Assembly (NCBI GenBank): GCA_017549185.1
Contig: JAFYVJ010000066.1
Span: 1-49,696, forward strand
DNA from: Roseburia sp.
GTDB taxonomy: Bacteria > Bacillota > Clostridia > Lachnospirales > Lachnospiraceae
DNA length: 49,696 nucleotides
Reading direction: 5' to 3'
In this document: one piece after another, positions 19,153-26,874 of the stretch
Layout: each line of letters opens with the position of its first letter
Numbering within the stretch: the first letter of the stretch is position 1
Made by a program: the position numbers and the translations under genes
Notes under the pieces: generated by a model
Databases searched by the model: none
Told to the model about the DNA's origin: nothing
Seen by the model: the letters and a program-made list of their open reading frames with translations, nothing else

Positions 19153-19221
19153 AGTTCACACCAAAGGGTGTTTCACTAAGAAGTTCTATGTTTCATGTAG
19201 AAGAACACAAAGTGTTCTTCT
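19135..19221 (+). promoter_or_regulatory. Tandem hairpins between trmR and the U32 gene
   Basis: CATGAAA-AGAACTTCT (19135-19150) pairs with AGAAGTTCT-ATG-TTTCATG (19179-19197) with a 3-nt bulge and starts inside the trmR coding end. AGAAGAACAC-AAA-GTGTTCTTCT (19199-19221) is a perfect 10-bp hairpin ending 19 bases before the next ATG. There is no T-run, so these look like mRNA processing or stability structures rather than a simple terminator. Confidence 0.55.
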
Positions 19222-19240
19222 GAATAGGAAAGGAATTTTA

Positions 19241-20467
19241 ATGAAGAAACCAGAGTTAATGATTCCAGCTAGTAGCTTGGAAGTTTTAAAAATTGCAGTC
19301 ATCTTTGGTGCTGACGCAGTATATATTGGTGGAGAAGCATTTGGGCTTCGTGCTAAAGCCAAGAATTTCACTATGGAAGAAATGAAAGAAGGTATTGAGT
19401 TTGCTCATACCCATGGAGTGAAGGTTTATGTAACAGCCAATATTTTAGCACATAATAGTGATTTGGAAGGTGTTCGTGCTTATTTTGAAGAATTAAAGGT
19501 ATTAAAACCCGATGCATTAATCATTGCGGACCCAGCTATTTTTATGATTGCCAAGGAAGTGTGTCCGGAAATTGAGAGACATGTTAGTACACAGGCGAAT
19601 AATACCAATTATGGAACATATCTGTTTTGGCATCAGCTTGGTGCACACCGTGTTGTAACGGCTAGAGAGCTTTCTTTAGCAGAGATTAAAGAAATCCGAG
19701 CAAATATTCCGGATGAGTTAGAGATTGAGACATTTATTCATGGTGCGATGTGCATCTCTTATTCAGGAAGATGCCTGCTTTCTAATTATTTCGTAGGTAG
19801 AGATGCTAATCAGGGTGCATGTACCCATCCGTGTAGATGGAAGTATGCAGTAGTAGAAGAGAAGCGTCCGGGAGAATATTTCCCAGTTTATGAAAATGAT
19901 AGAGGGACATATATTTTTAATTCCAAAGATTTGTGTATGATAGAGCATATTCCGGATATGGTAGATGCAGGGATAGATAGCTTTAAGATAGAGGGACGTA
20001 TGAAGACGGCGTTGTATGTAGCTACGGTTGCACGAACCTATCGAAAAGCGATTGATGATTTTTATGAATCTCCGGAAAAATATCAGGAAAATATGCCGAG
20101 GTATTTAGAACAGATTTCAAATTGTACTTACAGACAGTTTACAACTGGCTTTTTCTATGGAAAACCATCAGAAGAAGCACAGATTTATGATAGTAATACC
20201 TATTTGAGAGAATACACATATCTTGGTATTGTGGGAGAACAGAACGAAGAAGGTCTTTACCAGATTGAACAGCGAAATAAGTTCTCAGTAGGAGAAGAAA
20301 TCGAAGTTATGAAGCCAAATGGTGATAATATTTTGGTTACTGTAAAGGCGATTCGAGATGAGAAGGGAACTGAAATGGAATCAGCACCACATCCACAGCA
20401 GATTCTGTATATCGATTTGGGACAGCCATTAGAAAAATACGATATTTTAAGAAGAAAAGAAGACTAA
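19241..20467 (+). CDS. U32 family peptidase, tRNA uridine 34 hydroxylation (TrhP type)
   Basis: A 408-residue peptidase U32 family protein. The start MKKPELMIPASSLEVLK is typical, and the U32 signature ETFIHGAMCISYSGRC is followed by GACTHPCRWKY, giving the conserved cysteine set. TrhP proteins of this family make 5-hydroxyuridine at tRNA position 34 from prephenate; TrmR then methylates it. The adjacent trmR supports this role (inference from context). The frame is open 35 codons upstream through the hairpin region, but GGAAAGGA before the ATG at 19241 sets the start. There is no signal peptide, so an extracellular collagenase role is unlikely. Confidence 0.88.
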   Translation: MKKPELMIPASSLEVLKIAVIFGADAVYIGGEAFGLRAKAKNFTMEEMKEGIEFAHTHGVKVYVTANILAHNSDLEGVRAYFEELKVLKPDALIIADPAIFMIAKEVCPEIERHVSTQANNTNYGTYLFWHQLGAHRVVTARELSLAEIKEIRANIPDELEIETFIHGAMCISYSGRCLLSNYFVGRDANQGACTHPCRWKYAVVEEKRPGEYFPVYENDRGTYIFNSKDLCMIEHIPDMVDAGIDSFKIEGRMKTALYVATVARTYRKAIDDFYESPEKYQENMPRYLEQISNCTYRQFTTGFFYGKPSEEAQIYDSNTYLREYTYLGIVGEQNEEGLYQIEQRNKFSVGEEIEVMKPNGDNILVTVKAIRDEKGTEMESAPHPQQILYIDLGQPLEKYDILRRKED

Positions 20468-20500
20468 CAACGATGTAAAACTCACGGAGGGGTAATAGTC

Positions 20501-21559
20501 ATGAAACAGGAGAAATTTGTAGCATATGTGGGTACATATACCCATGAAAACAGTGTAGGTATTCATATTTATGATGTCGATGTAGAGAAACCATACATGA
20601 CAGAGCGAAAAGTAGTTCCAATTAATAACCCATCAGATTTGACGGTTTCAAAAGACAAAAGATTTTTGTATTCGATTGCTGATGAAGGTGTGGAGGCATT
20701 CCGTATTCTGCCGGATGGTGATTTAGAGTCGATTAACCGTGCAGGAATCGGTGGTATGAGAGGGTGCTATGTGGAAGTAGATGATACCAACAGATATTTA
20801 TTTGTTGGTGGACACTATGATGGCAGAGTTAGTATGCTTCATATTAATGAAGATGGAAGTCTTGGTACTGTCGCAGATGGTATCTTCCATAAAGGTATGG
20901 GAGTAAGTATTGAACAGCGTAATCATATTCCACATGTGGATTGTGTAAAGTTGACTCCTGACCAGATGTTCCTTTGTGCAGTGGACAATGGTTTGGATCA
21001 TGTGAAAGTTTATCGTGTAGATTATGAAAAAGGAAAATTGAAATTGGTACATATCATTCGTGGACAGATGGAATCAGCTCCTAGAATGATGCGTTTCTCA
21101 AAAGACGGTAACTATGCTTATATTTTATATGAATTAGCGAATATGGTAGAAGTATACAAATATTCGGTAGAAAATGGAGAACCGATTTTTGAACTAATTC
21201 AGACCATTTCTACGAAGACATCTGAAGACGCGAAGTCTCTATGTGCTGCTTCCGGTATGGAAGTATCACTGGAAGGTAATTATCTGTATTGCAGTATTGC
21301 GGGTACAAATGCGGTTGTATGCTTTGCAATTGATAAGGCTACAGGTATGTTGACTACTTCGTTTAATACACGAGTAAATAGTGATTTTCCGAAAGTGTTG
21401 GCAGTTTTACCGGATGAAAAGCATTTTATGACTTTGAATAATAATTCAAATCAGATTATGTTTTATGAGGCACATCATGATAAAGGATATGCGTTGTGGA
21501 AGGGTAAACCTATTAAGGTAGATAAACCGAACTGTATTGATATTGTGGCATTGCCATGA
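20501..21559 (+). CDS. Seven-bladed beta-propeller lactonase family protein
   Basis: A 352-residue cytosolic protein of the 6-phosphogluconolactonase-like propeller family (PF10282, Pgl type). It opens with YVGTYTHENSVGIHIYDV and repeats blade motifs such as LTVSKDKRFLYSIAD, DDTNRYLFVGGH, LTPDQMFLCAVDNG and EVSLEGNYLYCSI. GGAGGGG lies 9 bases before the ATG. The family hydrolyses 6-phosphogluconolactone in the pentose phosphate pathway, but members with other or no known substrates are common, so the substrate is uncertain. It is converging on aroC, with only the large palindrome between them. Confidence 0.85.
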   Translation: MKQEKFVAYVGTYTHENSVGIHIYDVDVEKPYMTERKVVPINNPSDLTVSKDKRFLYSIADEGVEAFRILPDGDLESINRAGIGGMRGCYVEVDDTNRYLFVGGHYDGRVSMLHINEDGSLGTVADGIFHKGMGVSIEQRNHIPHVDCVKLTPDQMFLCAVDNGLDHVKVYRVDYEKGKLKLVHIIRGQMESAPRMMRFSKDGNYAYILYELANMVEVYKYSVENGEPIFELIQTISTKTSEDAKSLCAASGMEVSLEGNYLYCSIAGTNAVVCFAIDKATGMLTTSFNTRVNSDFPKVLAVLPDEKHFMTLNNNSNQIMFYEAHHDKGYALWKGKPIKVDKPNCIDIVALP

Positions 21560-21571
21560 ATGATTGGTTGA

Positions 21572-22207
21572 AATAAACTTTCGTTTAGCGAGGTCTTAGA
21601 GAACGCACCGACCTCAGGAATATCTCGTTCGAAAAACTATAGAAAGTGCAAATATTTTAAATTCAGTAAATTTAGTTGTGTTAGAGAAAAGTTTAGAAAT
21701 TCTTTTCGCAGAATGCCGGAATAACGTTTTGTGTCCGCTAACGCGTTGCAAAAAGTTTAGAAAATATCTGACATAGCACGAACAGGTGCCTGTTATAGCT
21801 TTCAAGATTCTCTAGCAGGTGGCTTTGGCAAAGTCGTTATGTACTTCGCGGCGTCAAAACTCAAAGGGGACTTAGTTCATAGGTATTGAATGATTCAATA
21901 TCTACGTTCTAAGTCCCCTTTTCAAACAGTTGACTCTGCGAAGTACGTTTTGTCAAAGCTCACCTGCAAGAGAATCTACGAAACCTACAAGGGCACTGTC
22001 CGTGTCTATGCAGATATTTTTTCAACTTTGTGCAACCTTGAGCGGACAGGAAATATCACGTTTCCGGCATCTGCGAAATTAGAATTTCAAACTTTGCAAA
22101 ACCACAACTAAATTTACTGTTTAAAATATTGCACTTATTAAAGATTATATACGAGATAATCCTGTGGTCGGTGCGTTCTCTATTATTACGAGAAACGAAA
22201 GTTTATT
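21572..22207. repeat. 636-bp imperfect palindrome (giant hairpin element)
   Basis: The whole spacer between the lactonase stop (21559) and the aroC stop (22217) is one long inverted repeat centred near 21892. Perfectly complementary blocks in order: 21572-21586 with 22193-22207 (15 bp), 21597-21613 with 22166-22182 (17 bp, TAGAGAACGCACCGACC), 21664-21680 with 22103-22119 (17 bp, CAGTAAATTTAGTTGTG), and 21863-21875 with 21909-21921 (13 bp). The tip is TATTGAAT-G-ATTCAATA (21884-21900). Between the blocks the arms stay alignable with scattered mismatches and small indels. Short reading frames inside it carry no recognisable protein. It could be a fold-back (MITE-like) element or a long rod-shaped RNA; no transposase is present. 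Confidence 0.85.
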
Positions 22208-22216
22208 ACGATGACT

Positions 22217-23317
22217 TTAAAAATAAAATTCTCGGATTGAGTCCATTTTTGCACTCATATTTACAAAGAGTGCATCTACGATTGTCAGTGCTGCCATGGC
22301 TTCTACGACAACGACTGCACGAGGTGCGATAATCGGGTCATGTCTGCCATGAATGTTAATGTTGATTTCTTCGTTTGCTTTATTAACTGTCTGCTGGGTG
22401 GCTGAGATAGAAGGAGTCGGTTTGATAGAAGCACGTAGAATAATGTCACTTCCATCACTCATTCCACCTAAAATACCACCGGCATGATTGGTGGCTTTTT
22501 CAATTTTACCATGTTCATCAATGCGAAATGCATCATTATTGACTTTTCCGGTTGCTTTGGCAGCCTAAAACCCATCTCCGATTTCAAATCCTTTTACAGC
22601 ACCAATAGACATAATTGCTTTGGCAAGATTCGCATCTAATTTTTCGAAAACAGGATCGCCGATACCTACAGGCATACCGGAAATGACACACTCTACCATT
22701 CCGCCAACGGAATCGCCATCTGCCATGCAGGCTTCTAAATAAGCAGATGCGTTAGCAGCAGCTTCTGCATCCGGCATGTAGAGAGCATTTTGGTTAATCT
22801 GCATAGCGTCAAAGAGACGTTCATCGCATACGATTGGTCCGATGGATTTGGTATAAGTAGTGAATGTAATGCCTAATTGATTTAAAATTTTCAGTGCTAC
22901 GGCTCCGGCAGCTACACGACCGATAGTTTCGCGACCAGAAGAACGTCCGCCACCGCGATAATCGCGGAATCCATATTTCATATCGAAGGTATAGTCAGCA
23001 TGTCCCGGACGATAGAAAGATGCGATTTCACTATAATCTTTGGAACGTTGGTTTTCATTATATATTACTAAAGAGATTGGCGTGCCAGTGGTCTTTCCTT
23101 CGAAAACACCAGATAAAATGTGTACAATGTCGCCCTCTTTGCGTGGTGTAGAAAACTGGGATTGCCCAGGCTTTCTACGGTCTAAAAATTTCTGAATATC
23201 TTCTTCACACAGATATAATCCTGCAGGGCAGCCGTCGATTACTACGCCTAATCCTGCACCGTGAGATTCACCCCAGGTTGTGATTTTAAAAATGGTTCCA
23301 AATGTAGAGCCTGCCAT
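22217..23317 (-). pseudogene. aroC: Chorismate synthase aroC interrupted by one amber codon
   Basis: Chorismate synthase converts EPSP to chorismate, the last step of the shikimate pathway. The first 250 codons are intact ([41 protein letters not shown]-like and [14 protein letters not shown] motifs). A TAG at 22565-22567 then interrupts the motif FEIGDGF-stop-AAKATG. The same frame continues without shift for 115 more codons through HAGGILGGMSDG and RHDPIIAPRAVVVVE to TAA at 22217. Full length would be 366 codons, normal for the family. The change could come from a GAG, CAG or AAG codon by one substitution. TAG is used as an ordinary stop by other genes here, so read-through is not expected. 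Real mutation or sequencing error cannot be told apart. Confidence 0.85.
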
Positions 23318-23387
23318 AATATATTACCTCGTTTAAACTATTTTTCGAGCTGCACCAGAATTTATTGAGGCAGCTTGGAATATGATT

Positions 23388-23468
23388 GTTATTGTTCAGA
23401 GCTATCCAACATGTGCTGTCGGATGGTGAAAGAATATTTAAAGTCGCTTTCTGCGAGTGAACAGTAAC
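23388..23468 (+). repeat. Palindromic element of the GTTCAGAGC family
   Basis: GTTATTGTTCA (23388-23398, followed by GAGC) pairs with TGAACAGTAAC (23458-23468) over 11 bp with one G-U pair. Inside, ATCC...GGAT forms a small hairpin around TGTGCTGTC. It lies in the divergent aroC/aroA spacer, upstream of the aroA promoter. The rest of this 296-bp spacer shows an AGCTGC/GCAGCT pair (about 23348-23375) and the aroA promoter. Confidence 0.55.
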
Positions 23469-23492
23469 TTGTTAAGGAAGATTATAAAAGAT

Positions 23493-23521
23493 TTGACTTT
23501 GCATGACAACTAAAATATGAT
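23493..23521 (+). promoter_or_regulatory. Promoter of aroA
   Basis: TTGACT (23493-23498), 17-nt spacer, TATGAT (23516-23521). The match is strong and gives a leader of about 85 nt to the aroA ATG. Confidence 0.75.
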
Positions 23522-23613
23522 AGAGTAGATGAATGTATATGTGATGATATAACGAAATGAGTGCGAAAAGATTGCGTTTGGTAGTATTTTGAAACGCAAC
23601 ATGGTGATATAAA

Positions 23614-24978
23614 ATGAACGAACAATATCGTGTGAGTAAATTAGATAATCCGATTGACTGGACAGTAGCAGTTCCGGGGTCAAAGAGTATGACGAATCGA
23701 GTCCTTTTGTTGGCAGCGTTGCAAAGAGGAAAAATTACGATAGATGGAGTTTTGTTTTCGGATGATTCTAGAGTATTTTTAGGATCATTACAGTCGCTAG
23801 GATTTGATTTACAGATAGATGAAGAAAAAAAACAAGTTATTTTGGAAGGCTGTGGTGGTGAAATACCGAAGCAGGAGGCAGAGATTTATGTGGGAAGTGC
23901 CGGAACGGCAGCACGTTTTTTGACTGCGATGCTTGGATGTTCGAAGGGCACTTATGTAATAAATGCTTCTGAACAGATGAAGAAACGACCGATGCGTCCG
24001 CTTTTTGAATTGCTAGAGCAGTTAGGAGCAGAGATTACTTATTTGGAAGAGGAATATTTTCTGCCGGTACGTATAAAAGGCTGTGCCGATAGTGATGAAG
24101 AACAGAAAACAGGAATCTCAGCCATATGCAAAGAAGTAAAACGACAGGATGAATCAGTAATTTCAATGCGACCAAAATATATGGAACTTGATATCAGTAA
24201 AAGTACGCAGTTTTTGAGTGCTATGCTATTAGTAGCACCAATGTTTAAACAGGGATTACAGATTTATATTACGAGTGAGAAGAAAGATGGTTCTTATATT
24301 CGTATTACTCGTCACATGATGGAGGAGTTTGGAGTTACCGTTGCTTTTGATGGACAAAATTATCTTGTACCGCCTGAGGCAGAATATTATAAGGAACAGT
24401 ATATCGTAGAGCCGGATATGTCGGCGGCATGTTATTTTTATGCGGCAGCAGCTATGACAGGAGGACGAGCACAAGTATACAATGTGCACATGGATAATAC
24501 GCAGGGAGATTTAAAATTTCTTGAGGTGTTAAAAAAACTTGGCTGTAAAGTAGAAGAAGCACCAGCGGGAATTGTGGTAACTGGACCGGAACAAGGTTCT
24601 TTGAAAGGAATTCATATCAACTTGAATGATTTTTCTGATCAGACCATGACTTTGGCAGTAATTGCACCATTTTGTAAGGAAAAGGTACGAATTGAGGGAA
24701 TAGGTCATATCCGTTTACAGGAGTCAGACAGACTTCATGGAATTGCGACTGAACTTACCAATTTAGGCGTAACATGCGAGGAAGAGGAAACTTCGATTAC
24801 GATATATCCGGGTATGCCACGTGCTGGAGTAGTGGAGACTTATGAAGATCATCGGATGGCAATGGCATTTTCCCTAATAGGTCTTTTGGTAGAAGGTATT
24901 GTGATTGATAATCCGATGTGTTGTAGCAAAACATTTGAGAATTATTTTGATATATTAGATAGTTTGTGTCAAAAATGA
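23614..24978 (+). CDS. aroA: 3-phosphoshikimate 1-carboxyvinyltransferase (EPSP synthase) AroA
   Basis: Condenses shikimate 3-phosphate and PEP to EPSP. At 454 residues it is slightly longer than the usual 430. Substrate-binding motifs are all present: VPGSKSMTNRVLLLAAL, GSAGTAARFLTAML, KKRPMRPLFELLEQLGA, SKSTQFLSAMLLVAP, DQTMTLAVIAPF, LQESDRLHGIATEL and YEDHRMAMAFSL. An insertion around residues 150-185 (ADSDEEQKTGIS region) explains the extra length. The ribosome binding site is weak (TGGTGAT). It is divergent from aroC, the gene for the following pathway step, whose copy here is broken. Confidence 0.96.
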   Translation: MNEQYRVSKLDNPIDWTVAVPGSKSMTNRVLLLAALQRGKITIDGVLFSDDSRVFLGSLQSLGFDLQIDEEKKQVILEGCGGEIPKQEAEIYVGSAGTAARFLTAMLGCSKGTYVINASEQMKKRPMRPLFELLEQLGAEITYLEEEYFLPVRIKGCADSDEEQKTGISAICKEVKRQDESVISMRPKYMELDISKSTQFLSAMLLVAPMFKQGLQIYITSEKKDGSYIRITRHMMEEFGVTVAFDGQNYLVPPEAEYYKEQYIVEPDMSAACYFYAAAAMTGGRAQVYNVHMDNTQGDLKFLEVLKKLGCKVEEAPAGIVVTGPEQGSLKGIHINLNDFSDQTMTLAVIAPFCKEKVRIEGIGHIRLQESDRLHGIATELTNLGVTCEEEETSITIYPGMPRAGVVETYEDHRMAMAFSLIGLLVEGIVIDNPMCCSKTFENYFDILDSLCQK

Positions 24979-25030
24979 GACAACTATTCGATGCAGATAA
25001 GTAGAGAAAGAGTAAAAAGAAAGGAAAAGT

Positions 25031-26182
25031 ATGTACGAAGTATTAAAAGAAGAAGGAAGAGCAAAACGTGCAGTGTTCCATACGGTTCACGGCGATATTC
25101 AGACACCGGTTTTTATGAATGTAGGTACAGTAGCAGCTATTAAAGGTGCGGTATCTACTGAGGATTTAGAACAGATTAAATGTCAGGTAGAGTTATCGAA
25201 TACCTATCATTTACATGTGCGTACCGGTGATAAATTAATCAAGGAAGTAGGCGGTCTTCATAAGTTTATGTCTTGGAATAAGCCTATTTTAACAGACTCC
25301 GGCGGATTTCAGGTGTTTTCACTATCAGGACTCCGTAAAATTAAAGAAGAAGGTGTGTATTTCAATTCCCACATTGATGGTGCTAAGATTTTTATGGGAC
25401 CGGAAGAAAGTATGCAGATTCAGTCTAATTTAGGTTCTACGATTGCGATGGCATTTGATGAATGTCCTCCAGCACTGGCAGAGCGTTCTTATGTGGAAAA
25501 TTCAGTTGCCAGAACAACACGCTGGTTAGAACGTTGTAAAAAAGAGATGGCACGTTTGAACTCTTTAGAAGATACCGTGAACAAGAACCAGATGTTATTT
25601 GGTATTAATCAGGGAGCGATCATGCCAGATATTCGTATTGACCATGCGAAGCGTATTTCAGAGATGGATTTGGATGGCTATGCAGTTGGTGGTTTGGCAG
25701 TTGGTGAGTCTCATGAGGAAATGTATCATGTTTTGGATGAAGTAGTACCATATCTTCCGAAAAACAAGCCTACTTATTTGATGGGAGTGGGTACACCTGC
25801 CAATATTTTGGAAGGTGTAGAGCGTGGTATTGACTTTTTTGATTGTGTATATCCTTCGCGTAATGGTCGTCATGGGCATGTTTATACGAACCAAGGTAAA
25901 ATTAATTTATTTAACCAAAAGTATGAAAAAGATATGCGTCCAATTGAAGAAGGTTGTGGATGTCCGGCATGTCAGCGTTATTCAAGAGCCTATATTCGTC
26001 ATTTGTTAAAGGCAAAAGAAATGCTTGGTATGAGACTTTGTGTGCTTCATAACCTGTATTTTTATAACACAATGATGGAAGAGATTAGAGATGCGTTAGA
26101 CGCAGGCAACTTTAAAGCGTATAAAGAAGAAAAACTTTACAACATGGGACAGATTAATCGCGAGAAGGAAGCAGGAAAATAA
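25031..26182 (+). CDS. tgt: tRNA-guanine transglycosylase Tgt
   Basis: Exchanges guanine 34 for preQ1 in GUN-anticodon tRNAs, the key step of queuosine synthesis. The 383-residue TIM-barrel protein has LTDSGGFQVFSL (substrate-recognition Asp), GINQGAIMPDIR, YAVGGLAVGESHEEM, and FDCVYPSRNGRHGH, which contains the nucleophilic Asp. The zinc site is CGCPACQRYSRAYIRH with LHN downstream. AAAGGAAA precedes the ATG. No queA or preQ1 riboswitch was found next to it. It follows aroA by 52 bp, possibly in one transcript; yajC downstream is a typical neighbour. Confidence 0.97.
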   Translation: MYEVLKEEGRAKRAVFHTVHGDIQTPVFMNVGTVAAIKGAVSTEDLEQIKCQVELSNTYHLHVRTGDKLIKEVGGLHKFMSWNKPILTDSGGFQVFSLSGLRKIKEEGVYFNSHIDGAKIFMGPEESMQIQSNLGSTIAMAFDECPPALAERSYVENSVARTTRWLERCKKEMARLNSLEDTVNKNQMLFGINQGAIMPDIRIDHAKRISEMDLDGYAVGGLAVGESHEEMYHVLDEVVPYLPKNKPTYLMGVGTPANILEGVERGIDFFDCVYPSRNGRHGHVYTNQGKINLFNQKYEKDMRPIEEGCGCPACQRYSRAYIRHLLKAKEMLGMRLCVLHNLYFYNTMMEEIRDALDAGNFKAYKEEKLYNMGQINREKEAGK

Positions 26183-26209
26183 AAAAAGTGTGAAATAGTA
26201 AGGATTCAC

Positions 26210-26238
26210 TTGCCGAATTACTGTTTTTTGTGTACAAT
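26210..26238 (+). promoter_or_regulatory. Promoter of yajC
   Basis: TTGCCG (26210-26215), 17-nt spacer containing a T-run, TACAAT (26233-26238). The leader to the yajC ATG is about 65 nt. Confidence 0.6.
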
Positions 26239-26309
26239 GTTTAAAGTGTGTAAAATGGTAACGAAAAGTTACTTAAGATACTAAGATTATTTAGGAGGAT
26301 GGATAAGAT

Positions 26310-26615
26310 ATGTTATCAATTTTAGCAACAGCAGCTCCAGTTGGCGGAGCATTTACAATTGTATGGTTAATTGTATTATTTGCACTTATGTATTTCATGA
26401 CAATCAGACCACAGCAGAAGGAAGAAAAAAGAAAAAAAGCAATGCTTTCTGAACTTGCAACAGGTGATACTGTTTTGACAACAAGTGGTTTTTATGGAAC
26501 AGTTATCGATATTACAGATGATACAGTTATCGTAGAATTCGGTAGCAACAAAAATTGCCGTATCCCAATGCAGAAGGCAGCAATTGCAGCAGTTGAAAAG
26601 CCAGAACAGGCATAA
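26310..26615 (+). CDS. yajC: Preprotein translocase subunit YajC
   Basis: Small membrane accessory protein of the Sec translocase, normally working with SecDF. The 101-residue protein has one membrane helix (about 12-30, GAFTIVWLIVLFALMYFMTI) immediately followed by the family motif RPQQKEEKRKKAMLSEL. A soluble domain with GDTVLTTSGFYGTVIDI comes next. TAGGAGGATG precedes the ATG. secDF is not downstream here; a strong terminator follows. Confidence 0.96.
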   Translation: MLSILATAAPVGGAFTIVWLIVLFALMYFMTIRPQQKEEKRKKAMLSELATGDTVLTTSGFYGTVIDITDDTVIVEFGSNKNCRIPMQKAAIAAVEKPEQA

Positions 26616-26686
26616 TTATTATTTGGGGAGCTATCGGGCACTTGCTGTCAGATAGAGAAATAAGGAATAAAATTATATTGTAAATA

Positions 26687-26738
26687 AAAAAAGTGAGTGC
26701 TATACTGATTTTATTCAGAAAGCACTCACTTGTTTTTT
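26687..26738 (+). terminator. Terminator after yajC (bidirectional sequence)
   Basis: AAGTGAGTGCT (26691-26701) and AGCACTCACTT (26721-26731) form a perfect 11-bp stem, with CTGA/TCAG inside the loop, followed by GTTTTTTG and preceded by an A-run. Confidence 0.88.
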
Positions 26739-26874
26739 GAATTCGACTGTTATCTAAAGGCAGTCATTGCCAAATCTTTGGCATCACTTGGACAATTCAG
26801 GCGTTTCGCCATAATTCCCAAGTAAAACAACAACTATAGTTGCTAAAATTTATATTGGAAGGAAACCCAAGCCT

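Noticed and set aside
21890-22111. Reading frame of 73 codons inside the giant palindrome (and others at 21614-21805 and 22129-22332)
   Set aside because: No ribosome binding site, no recognisable protein features, and the opposite arm does not keep the frame; the palindrome explains the sequence.
22565-22567. Programmed read-through or pyrrolysine at the aroC amber codon
   Set aside because: TAG ends several other genes here (hrcA, dnaJ, rnj), no suppressor tRNA is in the window, and chorismate synthase is not a pyrrolysine protein.
24979-25030. preQ1 riboswitch before tgt
   Set aside because: The 52-bp spacer lacks the stem and the A-rich tail of preQ1 aptamers and lies directly behind aroA.
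26691-26731. GAGTGCT/AGCACTC resembling a CIRCE heat-shock operator
   Set aside because: The half-sites are in the opposite order and spacing to TTAGCACTC-N9-GAGTGCTAA, and the stem is followed by a T-run after yajC; it is a terminator.
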